Below are positions 12,401 to 21,741 of a stretch of DNA of 64,000 nt, piece by piece. The notes beneath the pieces are model-generated. The model was not told the DNA's origin and did no database searches. It saw only the letters and a list, made by a program, of their open reading frames with translations. This DNA comes from Eleusine coracana subsp. coracana (lineage: Eukaryota > Streptophyta > Magnoliopsida > Poales > Poaceae): contig CM064420.1 in assembly GCA_032690845.1 (NCBI GenBank), positions 62,236,707 through 62,300,706 of the forward strand, read 5' to 3'. Both the position numbers and the translations under genes were made by a program. Position 1 is the first letter of the stretch, and every line of letters starts with the position of its first letter.

Positions 12401-13315
12401 TCGGATCACCCAGAGCTGCAAGGCGGCCCAGGTTGACGACATTAGTACGATGACTGTGAGACCCAGAAAGCCCAGGCTTTCTTGGGCTTGTCATTCGATC
12501 TGATTCGCAGCTGCGCGCAACAAGCTGATGTGCATTGCTGAACTGGTGAAGCTACAGAAGCCTGCTACGTACGGGTAGCTTGCAGCTATGCAGCCTTGCA
12601 GTTGCAGTGTTGTGAGACACTCGCAACACGGCGCGGGACACGACCCGTCGCCGCCAGCAGGCCAACACGTGCGCGCGGCCCCTCGTCGCCGGGGAAGCCA
12701 CTCACTGCTGTCAGCGTCGGCCGTACCGTACGAGGAGCCGGAGCCCACTCCCTGCTGCCGGCTCTGACTGCACGTGGGGTCTCGGGAACGCTATCATCGC
12801 TCGTCGTCTCCGATGACCGACACAAAGGACGGCGGCCCACGAGAGCCTGCTGCCGACGCGGCCCCCCCCTGGTCAAGCACGCAGACCGTCAAACACGCTC
12901 AGTGAGAGCCCACTGCGGTCGCCCACCACAACAGTGAACTCGCATCATCATCCTGCAGACACAGCCATGTCGCATTGTGAAACATTTCCCTGTCACTAGC
13001 CGACGCTAAGCCCCTGTAATTACACGTTTTGATTTTACTAGCTACTCCACACTCCCGGCCGGTACTAATATGCGTGCAGTCTTGATCTGATTCCTAGTTT
13101 TTGCTTATATGGTCCAACTTGAATCACACGCCACGGCAGGATATATATAGCTGCTTCTTCTATGCCTAGCTACTAAAGATGTATACTGTGCGTGGAGCAT
13201 TACTTGTACATCTTCACCTTCTAACCGTATGAATATTTGTGCTCTTTTACGGAAACAATATGTAATTTCATACAAGAAAATCCCACGGATCGACGTATCG
13301 GTTGAAGAATATATG
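12401..13315. other. intergenic, GC-rich block, no gene recognised
   Basis: From about 12590 to 12940 the DNA is GC-rich and open on both strands, but neither translation shows a domain and codon structure is unconvincing. The remainder is ordinary AT-rich sequence. Confidence 0.4.
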
Positions 13316-13346
13316 TCGGGACTGTACCTTATTTTATATCGACTAA

Positions 13347-13465
13347 GGGATGCAACACAAGGACTTCCTAGGAGGTCACCCATCCTAGTACTACTCTCGC
13401 CCAAGCACGCTTAACTTCGGAGTTCTGATAGGATCCGGTGCTTTAGTGCTGGTATGATGGCAATC
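13347..13465 (-). rRNA. 5S rRNA gene copy 1 (diverged)
   Basis: On the minus strand this 119-base stretch matches the plant 5S rRNA consensus through the internal control region (GAAGTTAAGCGTGCTTGGGC and AGAGTAGTACTAGGATGGGT). It differs from consensus at several sites, for example TTGTG for TCGTG near the 3' end, and at the 5' terminus. Upstream a TTAAAAGG TATA-like box lies at about -29 and C is at -1, as in plant 5S promoters. No T-run follows its 3' end: the fragment stops there. Probably a non-functional relic. Confidence 0.85.
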
Positions 13466-13706
13466 GACATACATCATCTTCTGTTTCCTTTTAACCACAA
13501 CTCCTACATTGACCCATATCCTCATGCATGCTTTTCAGAGCAATGCCGCAATAGCTGACCACACTTCCGCTGACCGCGTGTCGCGCTGTTTAACTCAGGG
13601 TCTCATAACTAGTAACATCACACGCGGATCCGTGAAATAACTTCATTCGAGTAAACGCACGGAAATAAAACCAAAAAAAAAAAAAATGAGAGAGTAGAGA
13701 AAAAAA

Positions 13707-13825
13707 GGGATGCAACACGAGGACTTCTCAGGAGGTCACCCATCATAGTACTACTCTCGCCCAAGCACGCTTAACTTCGGAGTTCTGATGGGATCCGGTG
13801 CTTTAGTGCAGGTATGATTGCATCT
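13707..13825 (-). rRNA. 5S rRNA gene copy 2 with T-run terminator
   Basis: Second 119-base 5S sequence on the minus strand, about 92-94 percent identical to copy 1 by eye. Changes include CTATGATGGG for CTAGGATGGG in the box-C region and CCTGCACTAA for CCAGCACTAA. Its 3' end runs straight into a T-run on the minus strand (13701-13706), with a longer one about 20 bases farther (13673-13686): proper Pol III terminators. Spacer upstream has the same TATA-like box as copy 1. Confidence 0.88.
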
Positions 13826-14281
13826 AACATAAACCATCTTCTGTTTCCTTTTAACCACAACTCCTACATTGATCCATATCCTCATGCACGCTTTTCAGAG
13901 CAATGCCGCAATAGCTGACCACACTTCCGCTGACCGCGTGTTCGGGACTGTACCTTATTTTATATCGACTTCTAATCTAATTAATATACTAATCATCACG
14001 TGTAATTCTCTTGAACTTTCCCAGGAAAAAGGCACCAGCTTTTTGACCTAAATTGCGCCCAATCAAATCATTCTCAAAGCCAAGTACTTACACCTTTCAG
14101 CTTTTACCGAACTATATGTCGAGTTTGTGGTACGGTCGGTAATCTTGAGTCAATAGTCTATATATAGTTTTGAATTTTGCATAGCCTTCTTCAACTCAGA
14201 TTAACTCTAAAATTTCACTATGTTGGTTATGCAATACCTGAGTAATTAAGCACTACGAAAATATCAAACTCGCCACACCAA

Positions 14282-14614
14282 GTGCCTCTTTGGATGGTAG
14301 AATTTTCACAAGAAATCTGAAGTATATTGGATTCAGACTCTGAAGATTTTTTTTCCTGTCAAAGTTGTTTGGAGCAAAGGACTATAAACTTGATAAATTC
14401 CTATTGAGTGCATTCCTAATAAGTCCTATCAGATATGTCTGTTATTTTCTTCACTCTCTTTTCTTTCCTCCAAAATTGATGCGTATGTCCATCCAAATGC
14501 AGCACATCCATTATTTATGTGTTCTGAAACCCTACAGGAATCTACGTAGACATCTTACGGGCATTTATTTCCCTATTCCTATATGCTTATAAATCCTATA
14601 TTATAAAGAAAGCC
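14282..14614. mobile_element. decayed Tourist-like MITE
   Basis: The left end (GTGCCTCTTTGGATGGTAGA) and the reverse complement of the right end (GGCTTTCTTTATAATATAGG) align imperfectly. Size and TTA after the right end fit the Tourist group. The left flank (CAA) does not match, so the call is tentative. Confidence 0.4.
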
Positions 14615-15199
14615 TTATTATTACGATCATAGCAAAAGGTGAGGACCAAACCGCATTGGAATAATTTATTACTAGTAAAGTGATCTTGTACTAGCGTACC
14701 TTGCACAAATATAATAATGTTTTCAAAAACATATAATAACAGGTTCAGAGACATGTTACAGTGGTTCATATAAGAATTGTTACTTTCTGACTAAAGTTAG
14801 TTAGAGTTAGTGGGCAAGAATATTTACAAATCAGTACATCCATACATTTTTTATATCTGAAGTTTATGCACTCATTATTTTTCTATCAACATATAATAGG
14901 CCCAATTATGATCAGCTAAACCATGTCAGGGATACAGTAGCAAACAAAATTTTTACAACAAATGCACTTAATTAGACATGCTTGCATACATAGTGATTGA
15001 ATGGCTTGCATAAAGTATGTTGTTAGTTTGCGTTGATTATTCTTACTAGTGACGACATGCAGTTTCACACACCCTGGATGTTAGTTAATTATCAGATCTA
15101 ATACTTCATTTATGTAATGCAGACAATGAAGCCCTTCCTAAACATGATGTCAATATATTTATTATTGAGGCCTTATATTTGTACATGCGGTGTGTCAAA
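14615..15199. other. intergenic, AT-rich, no gene seen
   Basis: No open frame of note and no delimited repeat. Confidence 0.5.
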
Positions 15200-15202
15200 T
15201 TA

Positions 15203-15865
15203 GGCCTTGTTTGGATCTAGTTGAGATTGTTAGGGTGCGTTTGGCAGCCAGAATCGTTTCAGATTCAAGGCTGAATTAGTAGAATCGGTTCCAAACAGTA
15301 AAAAGGTGAAACGTTTTAGGGGTGAATCACTTGAAATATTTCAAGTTTTTTTACACTACCAACCTGAATCACCTAAAATAGTGTTTCACCTGATTCAAGA
15401 ATCACTTAGTTCATTTTGCTTCAAGAATCCAAATTTAGGATTTTTGCCAAATGTTTTCAGAAAATTAGAGTGGTTCACTAGAGAAACGCTCCAAGAGAGA
15501 ATTTGAAATATTTCTGATTCAAGGTGAATTTGGAGCTGCCCTTAAAATCTAATTTTTATTTTAAGATTTCAGAATCCGGATTCTAAATATAATCTGGATG
15601 GTGGCATTTGGATACCAATCAAATTCTTAAAATCTGAAAGACGGTGAGTCTTTTGGCATCTAAAATCTGGCCTGCTAAAATTCTTAAAATTCTGAAAAAT
15701 TAGGATTATGAAATTATTAAAATCTAGTTTGGTATAACCAAATTATAAAATTCTTAAAACCTAGGATTCTAAATTTTAGAATCTGATAAAAACTATGTCT
15801 CGTTTGGAGGCCTCGTAAATTCTAAAATCTGGATTTTAAAAATCTTAGTGAATCCAAACAGAGCC
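15203..15865. mobile_element. Tourist-like element (outer), TSD TTA
   Basis: Starts GGCCTTGTTTGGAT and, reverse-complemented, the right end starts GGCTCTGTTTGGAT. TTA flanks at 15200-15202 and 15866-15868. The body has many AAAATCT / AGATTTT-type repeats. It carries a second Tourist-like element at 15233-15541; without it the outer element is about 350 bases, a normal MITE size. Confidence 0.85.
15233..15541. mobile_element. Tourist-like MITE nested in the previous one, TSD TTA
   Basis: Ends are GGGTGCGTTTGGCAGCCAGA and, reverse-complemented, GGGCAGCTCCAAATTCACC. Both are followed by related TTTCAGATTC / TTGAATCAGAAA sequence. TTA flanks at 15230-15232 and 15542-15544. It inserted 30 bases inside the left end of the outer element. 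Confidence 0.82.
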
Positions 15866-16061
15866 TTAGCAGAGCTTGGTGCGTTTAGTGTAAACAAGGT
15901 GAACCTGCTTATCTATGTTCCTGTATTCAATTTCAACATAGATATATATTTTTGTACAAGTGGCGGAGAGGAAGTTCCCCTTAAGAAAGTGGGCTATACA
16001 CGTATATACACGACATATGCATGTGCTAACGAGTCCCACTACAATAAGGGAACACAACTAA

Positions 16062-16396
16062 GTCCCTGTTTGGATCCCATAGACTAAATGTTAGCCGACT
16101 AATTTTAGTTCATAGCTTATCTAAATAGAAGGATTAACATGTGATCTAATTGTTAGTCCACCACCCACTAACTATTAGTTCATTAGTCAGGCAAGATTCC
16201 ATTAGTTAGGCAGGAGGAAATCAAACTAAAAGGATCCATTCTACAAGAAAAAGTCCAGACTACCATGTGCATTTTGTGGGCTAACTATTAGTGTGACTCC
16301 AAATAGACACCTAGCTAATTGTTAGATGACCAATTGTTATAGCCAGTAGTCCAGACTAACAATTATTTTTAATCCATCCAATGCAACTACAGGGCC
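16062..16396. mobile_element. Tourist-like MITE, TSD TAA
   Basis: Ends are GTCCCTGTTTGGATCCCAT and, reverse-complemented, GGCCCTGTAGTTGCATTGGA. TAA flanks at 16059-16061 and 16397-16399. The inside has repeated CTAACAATTAGT-type palindromic words. 335 bases, no coding capacity. Confidence 0.82.
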
Positions 16397-16399
16397 TAA

Positions 16400-18060
16400 G
16401 CTATAGCAACCATTTCTAATGCAAGGAAAAGTCATCATGATTCGAATGGCCTAACATTTTACTTACTCAATATTATCAACATAAGGTCATAAATAGATAG
16501 GGAAAGTTTGTGTTATATACAAAAACAATGGGTTTTGGTGAAAATAAAGTTTTTTTTTGTTTTTTATATAAAAACAATGAACAACAAATTATGATAAGTA
16601 AAGACATGCCATCCATGGAAAGTGCAAAATCCTAAAGAAAAATTGTGCATTTGTTATGGCACTACGTGTATGTATATAGGGTCCGAGTCTAGCATAAGTT
16701 GGAAAATGTGGAAGTTCATTATTGATTTATATCAAGTAAAGTATGTATCTCAGGGATACAATATTTCATTATATGAATGAGCTAAATTAGTTTCCTTAAG
16801 TAATGCATAACTTCAGTGACGCCTTTCTATATAAATGGTTCAATGTGGTAGAGTGGAAAGCTAAAATTGCCTGGATAGTTCCTTCGTCACAACTACAAGG
16901 ACCATTATTTTGTTTTTAAAAAACATAATGCCATTATCTATATTATTATGCTTTGTAGATTTGAAGTGAAAGGTTGGTTGCTAGTTTTAGGGAATTAACT
17001 GCTATAAAGCATAGAATAAAAAAATTTATTCGAGGCTGAGAATTATACTTTTTCACAATTTGTTGTCATTATTAATTTTCATTAACAAATTATTTCAAAT
17101 GGTTGTATATTTACCCCTTTGTTATTTTGCATGAATAATAATAATATAAATAATTTATCTATCAGAAAAATCCCACTGTTCCTTTCCTAATTTTTTAAGA
17201 GGTTGAAAATATCATTTTACTTTGATGTTGTAGGATTGAAGAACAGACACGCACAAGCATGCTACTTCAGATTTACCTACACTAGCTTTTGCTACATCCT
17301 AGTATAAAACTCAATATCTTTGTTTCACTGGTCATAATTGGCGAATGGTACACAAAAGTGTAATGGTGTAGCAGTAGGCAATATAACAACTCTAATCCAA
17401 GGCTGCATCTTGTTCTTTCTATTAATAAGAATCATGTGCAAGACTTATATATGGTGGGACTATATTGAAACATGTGTGATCTTGTTAATATGTGTCAGTA
17501 TTTAAGAAAGCTAGAGAACCCTTGGAATTACATCAAACAGAATATTGTTAAGATGGGCTAGCTAGGAGCAAGGACTAAACACATAAAATTAAGGGTACGA
17601 GGAAATTAACAAACATTCTTGAATCATATATATCAAGACTTAAGCAGTGATTATGAATGAACAAACATATAGTAGCTAACCTAGCGTTAGAACAAGTTAG
17701 TGTAATAGCTGTTTTAAACCAGAAACAAGTTGGGTACTGGCTAGTTAGACATAATTTCTGGTACTAGCTAGTTAGACATAATTTCTGGTCTCTAATCTAG
17801 TTAATCAAGCTCATGAAATTTCATCAACTCACCAATTTACTAGGTAGCCTAAGAGCTTTCATAATTCGGCATCATCTTAATTACTACATAGATATACCAT
17901 GTACCACAGAACTAGTTTCTCGTATAAAAAATCCATACATAGAGACCAAGCAAACAATGAAATCCGATGCTAATGCCAATGCCAATGACCAATGCAAATT
18001 GAGAAAAACGAGCGGTAGATATGCACTTTAGAAGTACAGTAAACGAATGCGCACCTCTCC
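16400..18060. other. intergenic, AT-rich, no gene seen
   Basis: No supported gene. The only structure noted is a perfect-period tandem pair near 17734-17787, listed separately. Confidence 0.5.
17734..17787. repeat. 27-bp tandem duplication
   Basis: Two 27-base units in direct tandem (GTACTGGCTAGTTAGACATA... and GTACTAGCTAGTTAGACATA...), differing at one position. A recent slippage or unequal-exchange product. Confidence 0.85.
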
Positions 18061-19095
18061 TTATTTGGCCACACCCTTCTGCACGAATTTAGTACAACAA
18101 ATTTGCAGGAAGTGAAACATCATGTTACACTGTTCGTCGTTTTGATCTCCTGCGGCGTCACTGCATGCAGCTAGAGACGGATGGAGAACAGGCCGGCCGG
18201 CAGACCGACCAACACGGCATGCGCGGACGAGAAGAAGAACAGTTATCCACACTGTTCACCGTAGCAGAGAAGCTATAGCAATATATGCAACGGCATCAAC
18301 GACGACGCCCGGCCCGTCCTTTCCCAGTTACTCTCAGTTTTTGTGTGCTGTGCAGTATCGTCGGCACAGTGCAATCTCGATGGTCATGCGCTCCAGCCTT
18401 GCCGCCACAGCTCGCACTGCACACTGGAGCAGTGTAGCACAGTAACAGCTAGCAGGGGTGTGATCGAGCACGCACCAGAAAAAGGAAGCGACACATGAAT
18501 CAGAACAAGGAAGAAACCCCAAGCAAAGCGTCAAAATGTGTACGTCCTCGATCGACTGGACACATGGTATGGCGCGGGAGATCCGCCGCCAAGAACTGCA
18601 GCAAATAAGGAGAGAGAAGAGAGCTGGAGTCTGGACTCTGGAGAGTCGAGCGTGTATACATACCGGTAGCCATGCCCTCTCTGAAATGAAAGACCGGGGA
18701 CAGTGTGTGTGTACATATGTATACCATCAGTGTACAATTATACACGCCGATCAGCATATACGGAGGAGCATTGAAAAAAAGTATAATGGCATATATAATA
18801 GGCATTCATAAATTCATTCATCTCTCCCCTTCCACCAGCAAATCAAGTTGGCAAGAAAAATCAAGCGGGAGTGGCAGCTAGGAATTGATAAAGCTCATAG
18901 AAAGCAGGAGCTAGTGGGATAACAATGTAGCACAAGATCGGCGGCGGCTGATTGGAGACGAAGCCGCGCAGAATATAAAATCATGCAGGCATGCACAAGC
19001 AAATTGATTGATCGAAAACCTACATAAAATATGCTCAGTCCGGCCGGCATACCAAATCAAGCGGGTGACGACGACGTACGACGTGCTTGCCCTCA
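18061..19095. other. downstream region of the ALOG gene
   Basis: Moderately GC-rich DNA without a recognisable protein. On the minus strand it follows the ALOG stop codon, so part of it is probably 3' UTR. No polyadenylation site could be fixed. Confidence 0.4.
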
Positions 19096-19722
19096 TCAGC
19101 ATGCCGCGCCGGCCGCAGGCGGCGGCGGTGGCGGCGGATGGTGGTGGTGTGGGTGGCCTCCGCCGCTGGTGTCGACAGGTGCGGGCTTCTTGCGCTTCTT
19201 CTTCTCGTAGCTGACGCCGCGCGCGCGGGCCTGATGCTCGCGGACCTCGCGGAGGAAGAGGCGGACGGCCCGCGCGGCGAAGGGGTTGGACTCGGGCCGC
19301 CCGCCGTTCTCCTCGAACGCGGCCCGGAGGCGGCCCACGAGCGCGTCGAGGCTGCCCCACGCCTGGCGCAGCGGGCAGGGGCACGGCGCCGGCGGGTTCG
19401 GGTGGCCGTAGAAGGGGCACGCCGCCGTGTGCACCTTGGTCTTGCCGAACTGGTCAAGGTAGCGCAGGAACTCCAGCACGTGCGCGCCGCTGCACTGCGC
19501 CAGGTTCAGCGGCGGCCGGTGGTTACGGAGGTACTGCCCGAACGTGTTCCAGTCACGCCGCTTCTGCGCCTCGTACCGGCTCGGCATCTGCGGCGTGCCG
19601 CCGCCGGCCGACGACGAGGCGCCGCCGCTGCCCGAGCCGCCGGCTCCTCCGCGGCCATCACTTCCGCCTCCGCCTCCGCCTCGGCCGCCGCCCGGGCTCT
19701 CGGGGTTCGGGGACAGGTCCAT
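19096..19722 (-). CDS. G1L: ALOG-domain (G1-like) nuclear protein, 208 aa
   Basis: Member of the ALOG family (Arabidopsis LSH1, rice G1): plant-specific DNA-binding regulators of light responses and of meristem, inflorescence and spikelet identity. The domain covers about residues 48-175 (SRYEAQKRRDWNTFGQYL, HVLEFLRYLDQFGKTKVH, CPCPLRQAWGSLDALVGRLR, ARAVRLFLREVREHQARARG). It includes the Cys/His zinc-ribbon insert at about 98-116. A basic nuclear-localisation stretch KKKRKK follows at 174-179. The N-terminus is a Gly/Ser-rich linker; the C-terminus is His- and Pro-rich and ends AGAAC. The MDLSPNPESP start and this C-terminus look like the rice G1L1/G1L2 branch (recalled similarity, not searched). 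The whole coding region is one exon, usual for the family. Codons are strongly GC-biased. Confidence 0.96.
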   Translation of the reverse strand: MDLSPNPESPGGGRGGGGGGSDGRGGAGGSGSGGASSSAGGGTPQMPSRYEAQKRRDWNTFGQYLRNHRPPLNLAQCSGAHVLEFLRYLDQFGKTKVHTAACPFYGHPNPPAPCPCPLRQAWGSLDALVGRLRAAFEENGGRPESNPFAARAVRLFLREVREHQARARGVSYEKKKRKKPAPVDTSGGGHPHHHHPPPPPPPAAGAAC

Positions 19723-19726
19723 GAAT

Positions 19727-20256
19727 CTGCCAACCAAGAATCGGGTACAAAGTACAAACACATGAGTGATGAAGACGATGAATGTTACCCATGCACCTAT
19801 TTCGGGATCTATCCGGGCTGCTCTGCTCTTTTCTTTGCTGGTCCAGCTGTGTTTGTGTGTGTGTGAAAGCGATGCAACTTATATAAATAAAATTGATATT
19901 TACTTTACAACAAATATTTCTTTAGATACACGAGACAAGAACGTACTCCTATATGTTTATTCGGTTCGGCAAATCGATGTTCACTACCTTTCGTAGTTAT
20001 GGTGGCTGACGCGGGTTGCTGTCGGTGGCGCCGGCGGGGACCGTGTGCAGAGAAGATTCAAACACCAGCAGGATCTCTAATTGGAGCGGCTGAATTGAAG
20101 CTGGCCTCTGAAAGCTGCCGACGATGGAAAGGGCGGATACAAAAATATTTAGTCAGGAGTCAGGACTCAAGATGGTAAGAACAAAAACATAGAACGAGAG
20201 ATAAGATGCTAAGGACTTGGGCAGGTGCTTAGCTTCTTCTTCTGCGACGAAATTAC
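19727..20256 (-). other. candidate 5' UTR intron of the ALOG gene
   Basis: On the minus strand GCAAG|GTAATTTCG (donor ending at 20257) and TTGGCAG|ATTCATGG (acceptor, exon from 19726) would remove 530 bases and place the ATG four bases after the junction. ALOG genes with a leader intron are common. Inferred from splice consensus only. Confidence 0.45.
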
Positions 20257-20257
20257 C

Positions 20258-21432
20258 TTGCTCAGCTCGGCTTCAGCTGTGTAGTGATGATCTGGTTCCT
20301 GACTGCGGTTTTCCTCCATTCATAGGTCCATTGATCTGAAGCCGAGCTCTTGCTCCTACTAAGCTCCAAGAATGAGGAGAAAATGCAGCTACTATTTTTA
20401 GGAGGGGAGCGCAGAGACTGGCGGATGGATTGTTTGGCCTAAAAAGGCGAGATCTGTGAAGCGAGAGATGGAACAGAGGGGAGGAACAGTTTAGGGAGAG
20501 AGCCGCAGAAGCCGCACTGTTTAGGGCTTTTAGGTGAAACCAAGGACAGGGATACTGTAAGGCAAGAGATGACATGACTAAAGATAATAAAAAAATTATT
20601 TTGCCTGTACCTTGTTTGCTTGGTGGTGGGGCGGGTGAAAGCGAGGGCACCTATGGCGCGCCATGGCTCAGCTCGCCTGCTCCATTTCTATAGCCCCAGC
20701 TGGCTAATACTAGCGTCCAGGGCTCCAGGCTCCACGAGAAGCCGTAGGATGCCAGATGGACAGTGTAGATCGGCCCCCAGAAGGGTCCACGGCGCGCCCC
20801 TCCATCATCTATGCACAAGACATCATCTCTGAGGCGTTCAGCATCTAACAATGGACGACTTGTATGGAGGTGGGGGCCGTGGGTGTCCGTACGAAAGGCG
20901 ACGGTCCGGGCCCGCCTTTCTCAGCGTGGCAGCCTATTGGAGCCCGTGATGAATAAGGCTGCTTACTTGTCCATATGATACGACAATGGAAATCGCTGCC
21001 CCAGAGCGTACTCAGGTGTGAAATGTGCTTCAGCCTAAAACCGATGGGCATCTGCAGGCAAATTATCTTCCTAATTCAGTCTGAAATTATGGGTCAAGGT
21101 GAGACAATGTTTTACTTGCTACAATCAGCAAAAGTACACTTTGAGCTTAACCAAATGGATAAGATCGTGAATGCTGACTTTTCCTGAAACTAAAGTCAAA
21201 ACTGCAACAAGCTGAAAATGGAAGGTCTGTGTACGTAAATTAATACAAGGTACTGAAGGAATAAGAAGAGATTTTCTTGTGTTCTCTTGCAATCAAATCA
21301 CGAGAAAGAAGTAAAATGGGACATATAGGGATCTGCAAGCAATTTAGTGATGCCGACTTATTAATTGGTGAAGCTCAAAAGGGAGTACCCACAAAAATAA
21401 TTAAAGAAATGAGTAAAGCTATTAAAGTTGTA
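20258..21432. other. ALOG upstream region and intergenic DNA
   Basis: Includes the probable ALOG leader and promoter (minus strand, from 20257 upward). No other gene recognised. Confidence 0.4.
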
Positions 21433-21434
21433 TA

Positions 21435-21739
21435 CTCCCTCCATATTAGAAAAGCAATTTGTTTTGGCTTAATATCAATTATCATCAAATGAATTCGTTT
21501 TGGTTTAATAGTAAGTAAATGAGAAGAGTGGCATAAAAAATAAGGTCAATGAAAGTTGAACCCATCACCTTCAACTTGGACTTTGACACAGACAACCAAT
21601 GGGGTAAGCAAATGGTTGTGAATAAAGTAGAACCAATACTCTATTTAATAGGGTAGACATAGAAAATATCCTCTCATTAATCTCTCCTTGGTATTCTAAA
21701 TGATGTCCAAAACGAATTATTTTTTCAATATGTAGGGAG
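21435..21739. mobile_element. Stowaway MITE (Tc1/mariner), TSD TA
   Basis: The ends are CTCCCTCCATATTAGAAAAG and, reverse-complemented, CTCCCTACATATTGAAAAAA, continuing into GTTTTGG on both sides. TA flanks at 21433-21434 and 21740-21741. 305 bases, no coding capacity. Confidence 0.88.
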
Positions 21740-21741
21740 TA

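Larger units (their letters stand above)
13345..13941 (-). repeat. inserted fragment of 5S rDNA (1.66 units) between 29-bp direct repeats
   Basis: Two 5S genes spaced exactly 360 bases apart, with a common spacer, form a 597-base block. It is bounded by two identical 29-base sequences at 13316-13344 and 13942-13970 (starting TCGGGACTGTACC, ending TATATCGACT). The block begins two bases outside the 3' end of one 5S gene and ends inside the spacer upstream of the other. The flanking repeats behave like a target-site duplication or a repair-generated duplication. Outside them the sequence is single-copy here. Confidence 0.85.

Noticed and set aside
12586..12937. GC-rich ORFs on both strands
   Set aside because: No recognisable family and no splice or promoter context; open frames are expected in such composition.
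13345..13941. The paired 5S sequences as a Cassandra TRIM retrotransposon (5S-bearing LTRs)
   Set aside because: The shared units do not begin TG and end CA, no primer-binding site or polypurine tract follows, the flanking duplication is 29 bases instead of 5, and the spacer has a normal 5S terminator and TATA-like box.
19087..19866. 259-codon plus-strand ORF over the ALOG gene
   Set aside because: Antisense shadow of the GC-rich ALOG exon; the minus-strand frame has the conserved domain.
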